NCBI GenBank assembly: GCA_035048485.1
Contig: CM068580.1
Span: forward strand, 58,047,983 to 58,111,982
Length of the DNA stretch: 64,000 nt
DNA from: Pteria penguin
Taxonomy: Eukaryota > Mollusca > Bivalvia > Pterioida > Pteriidae
Reading direction: 5' to 3'
Part shown: positions 1 to 12,214 of the stretch, piece by piece
Numbering within the stretch: the first letter of the stretch is position 1
Layout of the letters: each line of letters starts with the position of its first letter
Notes under the pieces: model-generated
The model's database searches: none
The model's input: only the letters and a program-made list of their open reading frames with translations
Told to the model about the DNA's origin: nothing
Made by a program: the position numbers and the translations under genes

Positions 1-1144
1 TATTTATAGTACATATAGACGAGGACATTTACCAGTATTTATAGTACACATAGACGGGGGCATTTACCAGTATTTATAGTAAACAGACGGGGACATTTAC
101 CAGTATTTATAGTAAACATAGACAGGGGCATTTACCAGTATTTATAGTAAGCATAGACGGGGACATTTACCAGTATTTATAGTAAGCATAGACGAGGACA
201 TTTACCAGTATTTATAGTACACATAGACGGGGACATTTACCAGTATTTATAGTAAACACAGACGGGGGCATTTACCAGTATTTATAGTAAGCATAGACGA
301 GGACATTTACCAGTTTTTATAGTACACATAGACGAGGGCATTTACCAGTATTTATAGTACACATAGACGAAGACATTTACCAGCATTTATAGTAAACATA
401 GACGATGAAATTTACATGTATTTATAGTACATATAGACGACATTTACCAGTATTTATAGTAAACATAGACAATGAAATTTACATGTATTTATAGTACATA
501 TAGACGACATTTACCAGTATTTATAGTACACATAGACGATGAAATTTACATGTATTTATAGTACATATAGACGACATTTACCAGTATTCGTAGTACACAT
601 AGACGAGGACATTTACCAGTATTTATAGTAAACATAGACGGGGGCATTTACCAGTATTTATAGTACACATAGACGAGGACATTTACCAGTATTTATAGTA
701 AACATAGACGGGGGCATTTACCAGTATTTATAGTAAGCATAGACGAGGACATTTACCTGTATTTATAGTACACGAAGACGATGAAATTTACATGTATTTA
801 TAGTACATATAGACGAGGACATTTACCAGTATTTATAGTAAACATAGACGGGGCACTTACCAGTATTTATAGTACACATAAACGAGGACATTTACCAGTA
901 TTTATAGTAAACATAGACGGGGGCATTTACCAGTATTTATAGTAAGCATAGACGAGGACATTTACCTGTATTTATAGTACACGTAGACGATGAAATTTAC
1001 ATGTATTTATAGTACATATAGACGAGGACATTTACCAGTATTCGTAGTACACATAGACGATGGCATTTACCAGTATTTATAGTAATCATGGGGGCATTTA
1101 CCAGTATTTATAGTAAGCATAGACGGGGACATTTACCAGTATTG
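1..1144. repeat. 35-bp minisatellite reaching the left edge
   Basis: About 32 tandem copies of a unit like TTTATAGTAAACATAGACGG plus GGGCATTTACCAGTA. Two subtypes alternate: gacgaggacatttaccag and a shorter gacgatgaaatttacatg. Runs of the second subtype occur at about 400-590 and 775-1020. No ORF spans the array. Confidence 0.95.
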
Positions 1145-1278
1145 GTCTAAGTTTAAATTAATTAATGTTTTAGTGTAACAAATGTCATCATATCTATCGT
1201 AGAATATCAGGGTCTCTTGTTGATTTAATTGTTGACGACATTGTCAAACACAAATGTACCTCAGACCCCTTAACTTAA

Positions 1279-1410
1279 AGCTGGCCTCTCAACATAAAAA
1301 CACCGAGATGTTCCGAAAAAATTTTGACGGGAGCGAAGTTGACCTAGATCAACCTCACTCCTGTATATTTTATGAATATTAAATGAACGTCTGACCCAAA
1401 TGCTCAAACA
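1279..1410 (-). repeat. Interspersed repeat, copy A
   Basis: This stretch is closely similar to the reverse complement of 6465-6597. Both share CATTTAATATTCATAAAATA, the GGGAGCGA...GATCTAGGTC palindrome region and CCAGCTTTAA. They are two copies of one element in opposite orientation about 5 kb apart. Confidence 0.75.
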
Positions 1411-1938
1411 GAGCTTTCGCCCACGGTATAAAAGAAACAGGAGATGTTATGCAACCGTGACATTTGATCGAAGACACGACAAAGGCAATATGGCGTCGCA
1501 AACAGAAGTACATGTAATTATCTCTATATATTTCTTTTTTTGTTTCGTTTTTTTTTTCTGAAGCAACATGCATGTACATAAAAGATACAAAGTTAGTTGA
1601 AACAAAAGATCACATGATACTGTAATGGTGTATGCATTTTGCCACTAAAAGGCCACCCATCCAACCGTGCGTAGCTTAAATAAACAAAGGACTAGGGCAA
1701 GTAAGGGCTTAATTTTTGCCCTACTTTGAAAACAAAGTTTTTGTTGCTTTTTCTGGTAGAAAATGCTGAATTTAGGTATTTGGGGAAGTTTTCATGCTTT
1801 ACTTCGCATATTTTATAAATCTGAGGGCAAAAATTTGAATTTGAATGAAAAATCACAGATTTCTGGAATCAAATCAAGGTAACATTTTGTTTGAGGCATA
1901 GTTTCTATATTCCTTGTTAGATTAACTTCATAGTTAGT

Positions 1939-2212
1939 TGATTGATTGATTGATTTTTGTTTTACGTCACACCACGAATATTTCACGTATATGGTGACGG
2001 CATCTGCCTGATGAGGGGCATACAAATTTTGACCTTTGCAACGGACCCACCCGAAGCAGTGAGGGATCTTTAACGTGCCATGCATACCACGACACGGGGC
2101 CTCGGTTTTTACTGTCTCATCCGAAAGACAGGACACCGGCATGTCCAGAGCGGGACTCGAATCCCGGCCTCCCGATCAGGAGTCCGACGCGATACCACTA
2201 GGCCATGCGGGC
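1939..2212 (-). mobile_element. tRNA-derived SINE with target-site duplication
   Basis: On the minus strand it starts GCCCGCATGGCCTAGTGGTA, giving a pol III A box, followed by the B box GGATTCGAGTCC. A conserved body and an (ATCA)n tail follow. Flanking direct repeats TTAACTTCATAGTTAGT (1922-1938) and TTAACTTCATAGTTGGT (2213-2229) differ at one base and are the target-site duplication of LINE-mediated insertion. The copy is essentially full length. Confidence 0.9.
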
Positions 2213-2849
2213 TTAACTTCATAGTTGGTAAAAATGGTCATTATGGGAAGACGGTGTGTCATGACCTTGAGCCAATTTTATACCTCTAAGCCCAAGGTCA
2301 GGGTCACAATATATTAGATGGATAGAACTTGTCTGGGCCATAATTTTTCACAGCCTTCATCGATCTGACTAATATCTCAGAATTTTTGTTGCCCATGTCT
2401 TTATGTTATGACATGACCTTGACGAAGGTAATATCTCCATGGTCAAGGTCACAGTGCATTTGATTGATTAAATCTTTTAAAGATAAGTACATTTAGATAT
2501 TTGTTGCGTTTGAAATAATATATGATCAACGTATTATGCTATGTTGATGTTGCTCTTGTTAATGGAAAATCGTGGATTTCTGGAAATAATCACTAAAAAG
2601 TAAAAGAGTGGGGTCATAGGGGTCAAAATATATATTGATAGATATTCTGAGTTTAACGTATGCAATTTTTACTGCAGAAGAATAAATGACAGCTCATATG
2701 TGATATAACAACATGCATAAATCTCAGAAAAAAAATATGCAGATTGGCAATGGGATTTTGGCAATGATTTTTTTTTAATCTACAAAGGAAACAAGAGGAA
2801 TGAGATCAACACCAAGCGTGGCATTCCCTCATACGGCAGCAAAATTCAT

Positions 2850-3125
2850 GGTACTACATTGACCCTGACCTTTGACCTGTTGACTCCCAAGTAAAAAGTG
2901 ACGTTCATTAAGCCATATGTGAAGTATGAACCCAATAGGGCCAAAACTGTGACATCTAGGGGGTCTACATGATTTTTTATGATGCTTTCTAGTGACCTTA
3001 ACCTTTGACCTTTTAACCCCAAAATCAATAGTGATCTTTCATTATATTTACGTATCATTCCAATGGGGCCAAAACGGTGACGTCTATGGTGTCTACGAGG
3101 TTTTGTTTCAGACACATGCACCCAC
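2850..3125. repeat. Two-unit tandem repeat with TGACCTTTGACCT motifs
   Basis: Two diverged units of about 135 bp (2857-2991, 2993-3125). Each starts TGACC...TTTGACCT and shares GGGCCAAAAC.GTGAC. The first contains a perfect direct-repeat-1 nuclear-receptor-type site at 2866-2878. Confidence 0.6.
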
Positions 3126-3429
3126 CCACATACGACGGTATCATTACAACAATCACCATTGCAACGCTGTTGCGAGAGGATAAAAAATAACTATATTCTA
3201 TGTTCTTGTATACATGTAGGTCTAAATGGTTATTAACGAGACGTGTGATTGGCTGATCTGCAGTAAGGAGAGATGGACTAATATTTCATTGTATCAGGCG
3301 CTCTGATTGGATAAGATTATTTGTGGCTCAGTCTATAAATAAAGACTGATTGTGCGGGAAAATCACAAATTTTAACATTTCGCTAATATAAAGATTTTAT
3401 GACCTAAAAATGTTGTTTACATTTAAAAT

Positions 3430-4290
3430 TTGGCATTTCTATACCCCCGTCATAAGACACGGGACGTATTATGTTATGGCGCTGTCTGTACGTCCGTCCG
3501 TGGTCATGTTTTCCGGACTTTTTTTGCTGTCTTTCAAGATACTGAGTTGAAATACATGTACATTCTATTTCAAGCGGCGTCAGTACCAGTTCGAGTTTTG
3601 TTACGATTGATCTACTTTTGACGGATTTATGGCCCTTGGACTTGGAATTTCAAGAATTTTTCAGAAATTCATTTAAAATCTATTTTTTGTCAAAACATTA
3701 TGAAATTTATCATGAAACAAGTAAAATGTACCAACTATCACTTATATTACGGGTTTTAATATCTCTTTCCTCATTTTTGAGAAAATTATAATTTTAGGAG
3801 GGGGAGGGGGTTGGCCATTTGCCCAAGGTCATGTTTTCCGGACTTTTTTTGCCGTCTTTCAAGATATTCAATTGAAATTTGGCATATTGCTTTATATCAA
3901 GCGGCGTCAGTACCAGTTCGAGTTTTGTTACGATTTGACGGATTTATGGCCCTTGGACTTATAAATTTCAAGATTTTTTTGAAAATTCATTAAAATTCTA
4001 ATTTTTGTAAAAACATTATGAAATTAAGCATGAAACAAGTAAAATGTACCAACTATCACATATTTTACAGGTATTGATATCTTTTTTTTTTTATTTTTGA
4101 GAAATTTATAATTCTAGGAGGGGGGTGTTTAGGGGGGGGGAGGGGGGGCTTGGATTAAAAAATTTCACGAATTTTTTTTTGCAGGTCAAGTTCGAAGATG
4201 GGTTTGATAGGACCAATTTTTGCAGGAGTCATTGCCCTTGGACTTATTCCTATGATAAAATGCTACGAAACGCAATTAACTTTAGTAAAC
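3430..4290. repeat. Interspersed repeat with internal duplication
   Basis: Starts with ACCCCCGTCATAAGACACGG and GTACGTCCGTCCGTGG. A block of about 260 bp (3500-3760) with GGTCATGTTTTCCGGAC and GCGGCGTCAGTACCAG recurs at 3826-4085, and the CATTGCCCTTGGACTTAT part recurs a third time near 4225. No real ORF is present. Confidence 0.65.
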
Positions 4291-4449
4291 GTCAGATGTT
4301 TTTTTTATGAAAATTATTATGCTTTGGTCTTCATCTGCTACGCTGGAAATAATAAGATGAAAAATATTGTGAAACTCGATTCCGGAGAATACGGAAACTT
4401 TACAAGCGATATTTTGGCCCCACAAGTGTTCATTCAAAATATTTTGTAG

Positions 4450-6460
4450 GACGATTTGATTCATTTCTCACAAATATGCGAAATTTTATCAATGAACATT
4501 CATGGCCCCAATTCCAATTTTCTTTGCAAAACTCAAAATCTCGTTGATTTTTGACATTTTCTGCTATCATGTGCTACTTCATCGTCCTGTAGCACATGAA
4601 TATCAATGGGGGTTTTTTTTTACTATTCCTTGTTAGCACATGAAAATATGTCTTATTTAATAAATTTAGAACATAAAACCTTAAAATTTTTATTTTGAAA
4701 AATCCCTTAAATTCGAGGCGGTCGCACTATTGTTACTGACCCTGGCCCTTTTAAAGTTGAACAAACAAATTATATTATATGTACTAGTTATTTAGATTTT
4801 GTAATATGACCAGGTGTGACATATATATCACAATGTGCAAATAGTATCGTGTGTTCAGTTGTACTTGTAACGAACCCACCTTCCCCATGCAAATATGAAA
4901 ATGCCAGTAAGATATAGGTAATTTGAAAACTTACGATATTCAGGTAATACTATCCTTTCTCCAAATTACAAGTCAAATTCCAATACTCCACAACAGACCA
5001 CACATTTGGAAAGCATATTATTATTTATACATGTATACTTTACTGTAAACAAATACACAATAAGTTTACACATCCGTTTGTTGACACATCTTTTGGAGTG
5101 TTCGAATAAGTAACATACAAACAGAAAATAGTATAGATTGAAGACGAAATCTTCAAAATTATGCAAAAGATTCTGTTCACGATCCTACATAGTGGATGCA
5201 TACTAAATAATGTTATTTGTAAAGTATAGGACTCTTCTGATGTCTGGAATCACAAAGGTATTGTTTTATTTTATTTTATTTTATTTTATTTCAAGTACAA
5301 ACTTTTTCATCAATAATAGTACGGAAACAGAAAACTATATGACACTTTTGTGATAATTCATATTGTTATTGACAGGCTAGTACGGTGTTCATACAAATTC
5401 AAGAACTAGTAACATTTTAATTAAACAACATGCGTGTTTGAAACACGAATGCCCCAGCTGCAAATAAACATAGCTGTCAATGTCCTACCCCGGGGTCACA
5501 TGAAGACGCTTAGGGGATATACTTACTGTTGAATTTTGGTAACTGAAACAACATTCTATTGAAAGTTATCAGGCACTGCAGAATTACGGAAGTACGTACA
5601 GACGAACGGAACGACCGAACGTTGTTTTGCCAAAGATCTCTTAGACATGTGCAAAAAAAAAAACCGGAAGGGAGGAGGCGCAGGTGAACGAAAAAAAATG
5701 TTTATAATCATATATTAAGTAGAATTAAAATTAATGATGTACCTTAACAACTATTAGACTTAACATGGATACCCATTCATAAAATTATACAAAAGCATGG
5801 GGAACTTCTTACCCATCCACCACTGCTGAACCCCCCCCCCTTTCTTCCCGGATGAATAGATAAAAAGAACATACGCTGTTTGAAGAACAAACGGTTTTTT
5901 TCTTCTCTCCATCATTTCTGTCTCGGTAAATGTAAAAATACTTATAATCGAACACTCTGAATTCAAGAAAGTGTCCTTGGGAATGCTGTATACTAATTTC
6001 GAATTTCATTTTATTTTTGAGGTGAGGTGGGAAGGAGAAATGAGGGAAGAGGTAGGATGCATGAAAAAATGTAAATTTGAGAGCAGTGAACTTGGGCGAA
6101 CGCCACCCAGCTAAAATATGGAAGACGGGTTGAAAGGATAAGGCAAGACGCGGTAATGTTTAGCCAGACAAAACCCCTGCGTCTCCTATCTGTAGTGGAT
6201 CATGTTATGAAATGCAAAAACATATATGCATGTTTATACTATACATGTATTGTATAAGATCAGCCAGAAATGAAATAATAGACACATAACTAAATTGTTG
6301 TAAAGGAATTAAATAAATGTGAAAGTATAAATAAATGAATCCGTCTAGTGCATAGTGAGTAGACAAAGTTTTCACACGTTTTGTACAGCCATGCTGACCG
6401 TGCTTGCAGATCGCCGACAGTTGCATGTCACGATTTGACATTTCTTTTATATTGTAAGTG
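4450..6460. other. Gene-free AT-rich DNA
   Basis: No coding pattern or RNA gene was seen. It contains a (TTTTA)n microsatellite at 5263-5292 and a C run near 5830. Confidence 0.6.
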
Positions 6461-6464
6461 AGCA

Positions 6465-6597
6465 TTTGAGTCGGACGTTCATTTAATATTCATAAAATAT
6501 ACGGGAGCGAGGTCGATCTAGGTCGACCTCGCTCCCGAAAAAAAATTTCGAAACATTTCGACTTTTTATTGTGAGAATCCAGCTTTAACGTACCTTA
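6465..6597 (+). repeat. Interspersed repeat, copy B (inverse of 1279-1410)
   Basis: Matches copy A over about 130 bp in opposite orientation. It contains the near-palindrome CGGGAGCGAGGTCGATCTAG...GACCTCGCTCCCG, able to form a strong hairpin. Confidence 0.75.
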
Positions 6598-6949
6598 AAG
6601 GTCACGGGAAACTTAAATTATACAAATTTGTGTTTTTGCTTAAATAAAATATATATGCTTTGAATAACATCTTCATATATATATATATATATTTTGTTTT
6701 GGAAAATAATTACTCGTTCTGGAGATATTGATATCTGAATATAAATGTAAATGCGTTTTGCTTCGGCAAGTCTCGCAGATTTTCGTGACTGTGATCGCTA
6801 CATGACGTTATATTAGGTCAATTATTATATGAGCTGTATTCACAACCTGTATGTTCTGTGAGGGCATTTAACTCTGTATTTACTCTTAATTATCGACTTA
6901 TAAATGCAATTATGCATATATACATACACACACACACATATATATATAA

Positions 6950-6992
<43 letters not shown>

Positions 6993-7139
6993 TATATATT
7001 ATATACTATATTATATTATTATATATATAATATATATATATTATATATATATGATATTTAGAAAATTTTTTTAAACAAGGTTAATTTTTCCAAGTATCAC
7101 TATTTTTACAATAAAAATTTATGTTTCCCATGACCTCTA
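6596..7139. mobile_element. MITE-like element with short TIRs around an AT microsatellite
   Basis: Left end AAAGGTCACGGGAAACTTAA near 6597; right end ATGTTTCCCATGACCTCTA near 7120-7138 is its inverted counterpart (about 24 bp, imperfect). The interior holds a TA-rich microsatellite (about 6937-7052) that is largely self-complementary. Confidence 0.5.
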
Positions 7140-7604
7140 ACTGCTAAAGTCTGCAAACTCAATTGTAACAACTCGGCCATTTCCGTAACGGACGCATAAT
7201 GTATATTCTTACACAGGATTGTAATCTTGTTACTATGTATACATCGTTTTGACAGGTTGGGCACATCCTTCTAAAGAGAGATATTTCATTAGTATTAAAA
7301 AATTGTCTCTTTAAAGAGGGATTTTTTTTTCAGCTTAATGCACGAGTTCCTTAATACTAAAAATCAAAATTTCTGAAAACAAAATAAAAAATTAAAGTTT
7401 TAAAATGTAACGGTTATCTTCGCAAACCACACATTGATCAACATATTTTGGTTCCCAAGAATCACTTTTTAAAACCAACGAAGTTGATAAATCTAAGTAT
7501 CACACATCAGGGACTGAAAATGCATTTTTCAGTATTGTGAGATTTATACAGGCTCGCATTAATAATTCTACATACTATGACAAAATAAAATAGGCATGAT
7601 ACTA

Positions 7605-7695
7605 GCCAAACTGATCGTCCGACCTGTGTGGTAAATATCGGAATTCGAACCTTTATCGCCTAGATCAGAATCCAAGCGCTCTACAACTCCCGAGT
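7605..7695 (-). repeat. tRNA-like SINE head fragment
   Basis: On the minus strand GTTGTAGAGCGCTTGGATTC is followed by GGTTCGAATTCC, spaced like A and B boxes of pol III promoters. No complete cloverleaf with an acceptor stem can be formed, so a SINE head or tRNA relic is more likely than a tRNA gene. Confidence 0.35.
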
Positions 7696-8445
7696 AATCA
7701 ACATATAAAGATAGTGCCTTGCACCCCAAACTGTCCATACAACATTCCGATTAACTCTGGTAAAGAATAAATTTCTTCCGAAATTACCAATCGTGTATAT
7801 GCCGGTGGATCATTGTACTAAAATATACATTAGATAACTCACCATGCTTCTTATTGCAGTATTCCAAAACATTCAGAATATCTCATGATTTCAACCATAA
7901 ACATCGACATTGAACACTTACACAAAAATGAGAACAGTCCGTGCGCGCGGGAAAAAAAATCATAGCCAATCAGTATCACTTGATAGGGATCACTTGACCA
8001 ATGGCTATCAAGGGCACATTTGATGTATGGGAGTGCATCCACATTGTAAAACTATGGGGTATTTATCAAAATTTTTAAACTTTTTTTGGGGTGGGTGTTA
8101 ATTCAAGATTTATGATTGAGAAATGAGGCAGCTACGAGAAGTTCAAGGGGGGGGGGGCAAACCCGATGAAGACAAATTGTATGCTGCATTACGATAGACT
8201 AAACGTCTCTCGAAATCTCCCACTGGAATTTAATAATACTGAAACGGAAGAAGACTCTGACAAGTTCAGTTGAACTCTGAACTTTGAGACAAAGTGACAA
8301 TACTATTTTAAATGGACATCAGTCTTTATCATAAACACCCCCCCCCCCCCACCCCCAATTTTCTCTCTCATTTCCATCTAATATCCCACCCTCCATTATA
8401 ACAGTTATATTTCACAGGGGAAATTATTCATTTTAATATGCATAA

Positions 8446-8585
8446 TTATTTGTCGGCGCCAACGATCCGCGTTCGATTCCCGGGTTGCGCCACTATGTTT
8501 AAGAGGTTGGTAACCTCCTGCTTCCATATCGCGATATAACTGAAATATTGTTGAAAGCGACGTAAAACCCCAATCAACCAACATA
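8446..8585 (+). mobile_element. SINE of a second family, 5' truncated
   Basis: Starts in the tRNA-like head with the B box GTTCGATTCCCGGG. The body includes GCGCCACTATGTTTAAGAGG and GTTGGTAACCTCCTGCTTCC, and the 3' tail is AAAGCGACGTAAAACCCCAA plus TCAACCAA. The same family occurs at 8870-9000 and, inverted, at 21166-21290. Confidence 0.75.
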
Positions 8586-8869
8586 ATGATTTGTAGATTT
8601 ACACTACATGTATCTTAATATAACGACCGACACCCCCGTAATGACATGACAGTGGGTTCGCGTTGTAGCCGATCCAACGGAGTGTTCGATTCATGGCTAG
8701 TGTCCTTTTCTAACTTAAATTTTTTCATGACTATTAATGACACTAGTTTTTAACTGGTATTCTTTCAAATTTGCTACCATGTAGCTATATGATTACAGTT
8801 GATGAAAACGACACAAACTCTCATCAAGGCAAACTAATATATACCAATGGCGACCAATAATTGTTAGAG

Positions 8870-9000
8870 AGATGGGTATTGCGGAGGCGAGTTCGATGTC
8901 TGCTTTTCCCCATTATATGAGAGGTCAGCAACATCCGGGTTCTACCCCCAGTAGGACTGAAATTGGGGAAAGCGACGTAAAATCTGTATACACCAAACCA
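8870..9000 (+). mobile_element. Diverged SINE copy, second family
   Basis: Shares GAGGTCAGCAACATCC, GACTGAAATTGGGGAAAGCG and ACGTAAAATC...ACCAAACC with the copy at 8446-8585. The head retains a B-box-like GAGTTCGATGTC. Confidence 0.6.
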
Positions 9001-9009
9001 TATCAATAA

Positions 9010-10740
9010 TTAATGTTAGTGATCACTATATACATATATTGCAACATGGACAACACAAATATACGCAAATAAATACATGATTGAATAATTAAATAAGCCT
9101 TCGTCTCGTACTTATTTAAACTCTCCCGTGGTTCCGGTAATGTCGTTATGGCTGTCAATCCGTTACATCTCTCCGGATTGAATATCGGTTACGGATTCAG
9201 AATTCTGAGTGGTCCGTCATATAGTTCCCAACAGAGGATTCAACCATGTCGTACCAATGTTACGACCAAAAGAGTAATCAGAGTTCAATTTGCAAGATCT
9301 CTGGACGAGTCCGATCTCTTGGTCCCCATCCTTAAGCATGCATATAGGATAGTTTGGTTTTGGTCTGTTTGTTTACCGGTTGGGAACGTTAAACTTCGTC
9401 ATATCTTCTACGTGATTTGGGACACAAGATGTGTACATTCTCCGCTTAAAAAGAAACATTTTGTTGTCTATTGAATTATAAGTGTTACATTAAAGTTCAA
9501 AACATTTCATTTATTATGCTTATACTTAATTATTACAATCTTGAATAGTTAATTTTTGTAACTTTTCTAGCAAGCTGTCTGATTGGTCAAAGTTGCCATA
9601 CTGGATTCGAACCTCGGTGGAATGCGAAATAGAAAATTTACTTTCATATGTATCCTTTGATAATAAAATTGTAAATCTTCGGAATCTTCTCTTTTTTCCA
9701 ATAACAAGTAAACTTGTAAAACACACTTTTAATTATCTCTTTAAGATTAATACTATTACAATTACTATTTTTATATTATTGGGGGGGGGGGGGGTGTTAA
9801 AGCTTAAGAAAACTAGTTGATTGCTCAGACATGCAGTTTAGAGGTAGCCAGAGTTACCAACTACACAACGTCAGAACAGATTTACTGCATATGTCGTGAG
9901 GTTGCACTATTGGAAAGGGGGGGGGGGGGGGGTTATACAATATACATGTACAGTTCTCGTCGCGCGGACGGATACATGTATTAAAATTGGTATAAAAATA
10001 TTGAATTCGATGAATTTTGCAACACGTACTAAATTATTACATTGTAGTGCCATACATATCTTGGGCTACCACAGTTGCATTCTTGGGCATCTTTCAAGAG
10101 ATATTGGTTAAATTCGCATCAGATCCTCGTATTAATATATATATATGTACCTATCACTTCCTTATTTTTAGAGTTTATTACATAGGACGTTTCTGAAGGT
10201 ACACAAGAGGGTGTTCAACATTTATTTTTACGCTCCCGTTTGTGACTGAATACTTTGAAGGCAAAGGTCGCGCTTCTGTTCGGTTATGTTGGAGCCTGAT
10301 CAAATCAAAGGAAAGAAAGTCCCGAGAGATGGTCGTTAAAGTAAAAAAGCTTTTCAGAAGTTCTACATTGACATACACGTTAATTTGGAACGAAAACGAC
10401 GGTGCTGTTCTCTTGCTAACTAGGGGTTTTTGTTGTTTAAACTGACAAACGGCTGGTAAATACCTTCTCTTGAATAAATCAAGACAATGACATAAAACTA
10501 AATGGAAAAAATTTAGTCAGAAGTCTTTTTTTCCAATTTTTTCTCCTTAAATGACATACCAGTAGTCCAAATTTTGAGTGCTGCAAAACATAAATCGATA
10601 CCCTTCAGAATAAGAAAACTGGCATAAAACGAAATTTGAAAAAAAAAAGTCATTTTAATGAAGGAAATCAGATTTTGACACAATACTTTCAAATAGCCCT
10701 TGAAAAAGATATTTTCTAATGAAAATAAATAAATGTTTCA
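9010..10740. other. Gene-free stretch with poly-G runs
   Basis: Two long G runs (9781-9794 and 9917-9932). The open frames here show no recognisable domain and no splice context. Confidence 0.5.
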
Positions 10741-10755
10741 TTGCTTATATACATA

Positions 10756-10756
<1 letters not shown>

Positions 10757-10813
<57 letters not shown>
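10757..10813. repeat. (GT)n microsatellite
   Basis: An almost pure GT run of about 56 bp. Confidence 0.95.
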
Positions 10814-10819
10814 TGTGTG

Positions 10820-11670
10820 AGGAATGACTACATCAAAAAAGCTAAAAAATAGATTTTTTAGAAAGGGTATGAAAAAAAGATCACAGTAGTGCATTTGGTT
10901 TATCAATTTATGCTACTGGTCCCAAAACAAATGGTTTTGGGAAGGTACTTTATAAGGTCTCCATCACCCTTTTTTTGATCCACACTTGATCTGGCCAAAA
11001 AATAGCAACATTTGTAAGGGACCTTGAGCACTTTAATATACCTACAAGATTTTTCAAATAAAAAATCTTTCAATTAATTCTGGAGAAGTCCATCATTATG
11101 ATTTATCTAATTATGAATTTTGATTAGCAGTAAAGATAGAACTTTTTAAACATTTTAGAAGACTATTTGGCACTTAAACCCATATCACAAGGGTCATGAA
11201 ATTTACAATGTTGCTGAAGATATTCACAAGCTTTCTCAACTTACACTGAGTGTTCACTGAAGATCAGCTTTAGTGTGAAATACTCTTTTACCATTAAGAC
11301 AATTACATGTACTCAAGATTTCTCATAATAGATACTTTGCAAAAAGAAAAAATATCTTGTTAATATTGTAAAAATATAGAAAAAACTAAAAGTTCAGTTA
11401 CGAATCTAATTTTGATACGAAACAGTAAAACTCTGCGAAAGTTATTCTTCTTTGTACTAATATTGGTTTTTAATAGACTTAGCATTCTTAATGTTAAGGA
11501 ATCACTTTATGAAGCATGCTAAATAAAAATCCCAAAGCATAATAGGTCAAAGACAAATACATGTATTTCAGCCATGTAAAACTTAAACAGATTCAATGTC
11601 TTACTGTACTTCATATAGATATCAAAACATTGACATGAATAACAATAGACATAAGAACTATACAGTCATA
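10820..11670. other. Gene-free AT-rich DNA
   Basis: No ORF, RNA gene or repeat was recognised in this interval. Confidence 0.5.
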
Positions 11671-11679
11671 ATACTGTAA

Positions 11680-12205
11680 ACATACATACAATACACACAC
11701 CCATCAATATCCCAGAAATAACAAAACTACACATACTTAGGATACACACACCCATCAATATCCCAGAAATAACAATACTATACATATACATACAATACAC
11801 ACACCCATCAATATCCCAGAAATAACAAAATTACACATACTTAGGATACACACACCCATCAATATCCCAGTTTTCACAATACTATACATATACATACAAT
11901 ACACACACCCATCAATATCCCAGAAATAACAAAACTACACACATACTTACAATACACACACCCATCAATATCCCAGAAATAACAAAACTACACACATACT
12001 TAGGATACACACACTCATCAATATCCCAGAAATCACAATACTACACACATACTTACAATACACTCATCCATCAATATCCCAGAAATAACCATATTACACA
12101 CATACTTACAAAACACACTCATCAATATTAAAAAAAACCAACCCAATACTGCACACATACTCATGATACAAACACCCATCAATATCCTACAAATAACTGT
12201 ATGTT
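11680..12205. repeat. Minisatellite 1, roughly 60-75-bp unit
   Basis: Repeats of ACACACACCCATCAATATCC, CAGAAATAACAAAACTACAC and ATACTTACAATAC; about eight copies that decay toward the right. Confidence 0.9.
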
Positions 12206-12214
12206 TCATTCCTG

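Noticed and set aside
2140..2212. A functional tRNA gene on the minus strand
   Set aside because: A and B boxes are present but no acceptor stem closes, and the sequence continues into a SINE body with tail and target-site duplication.
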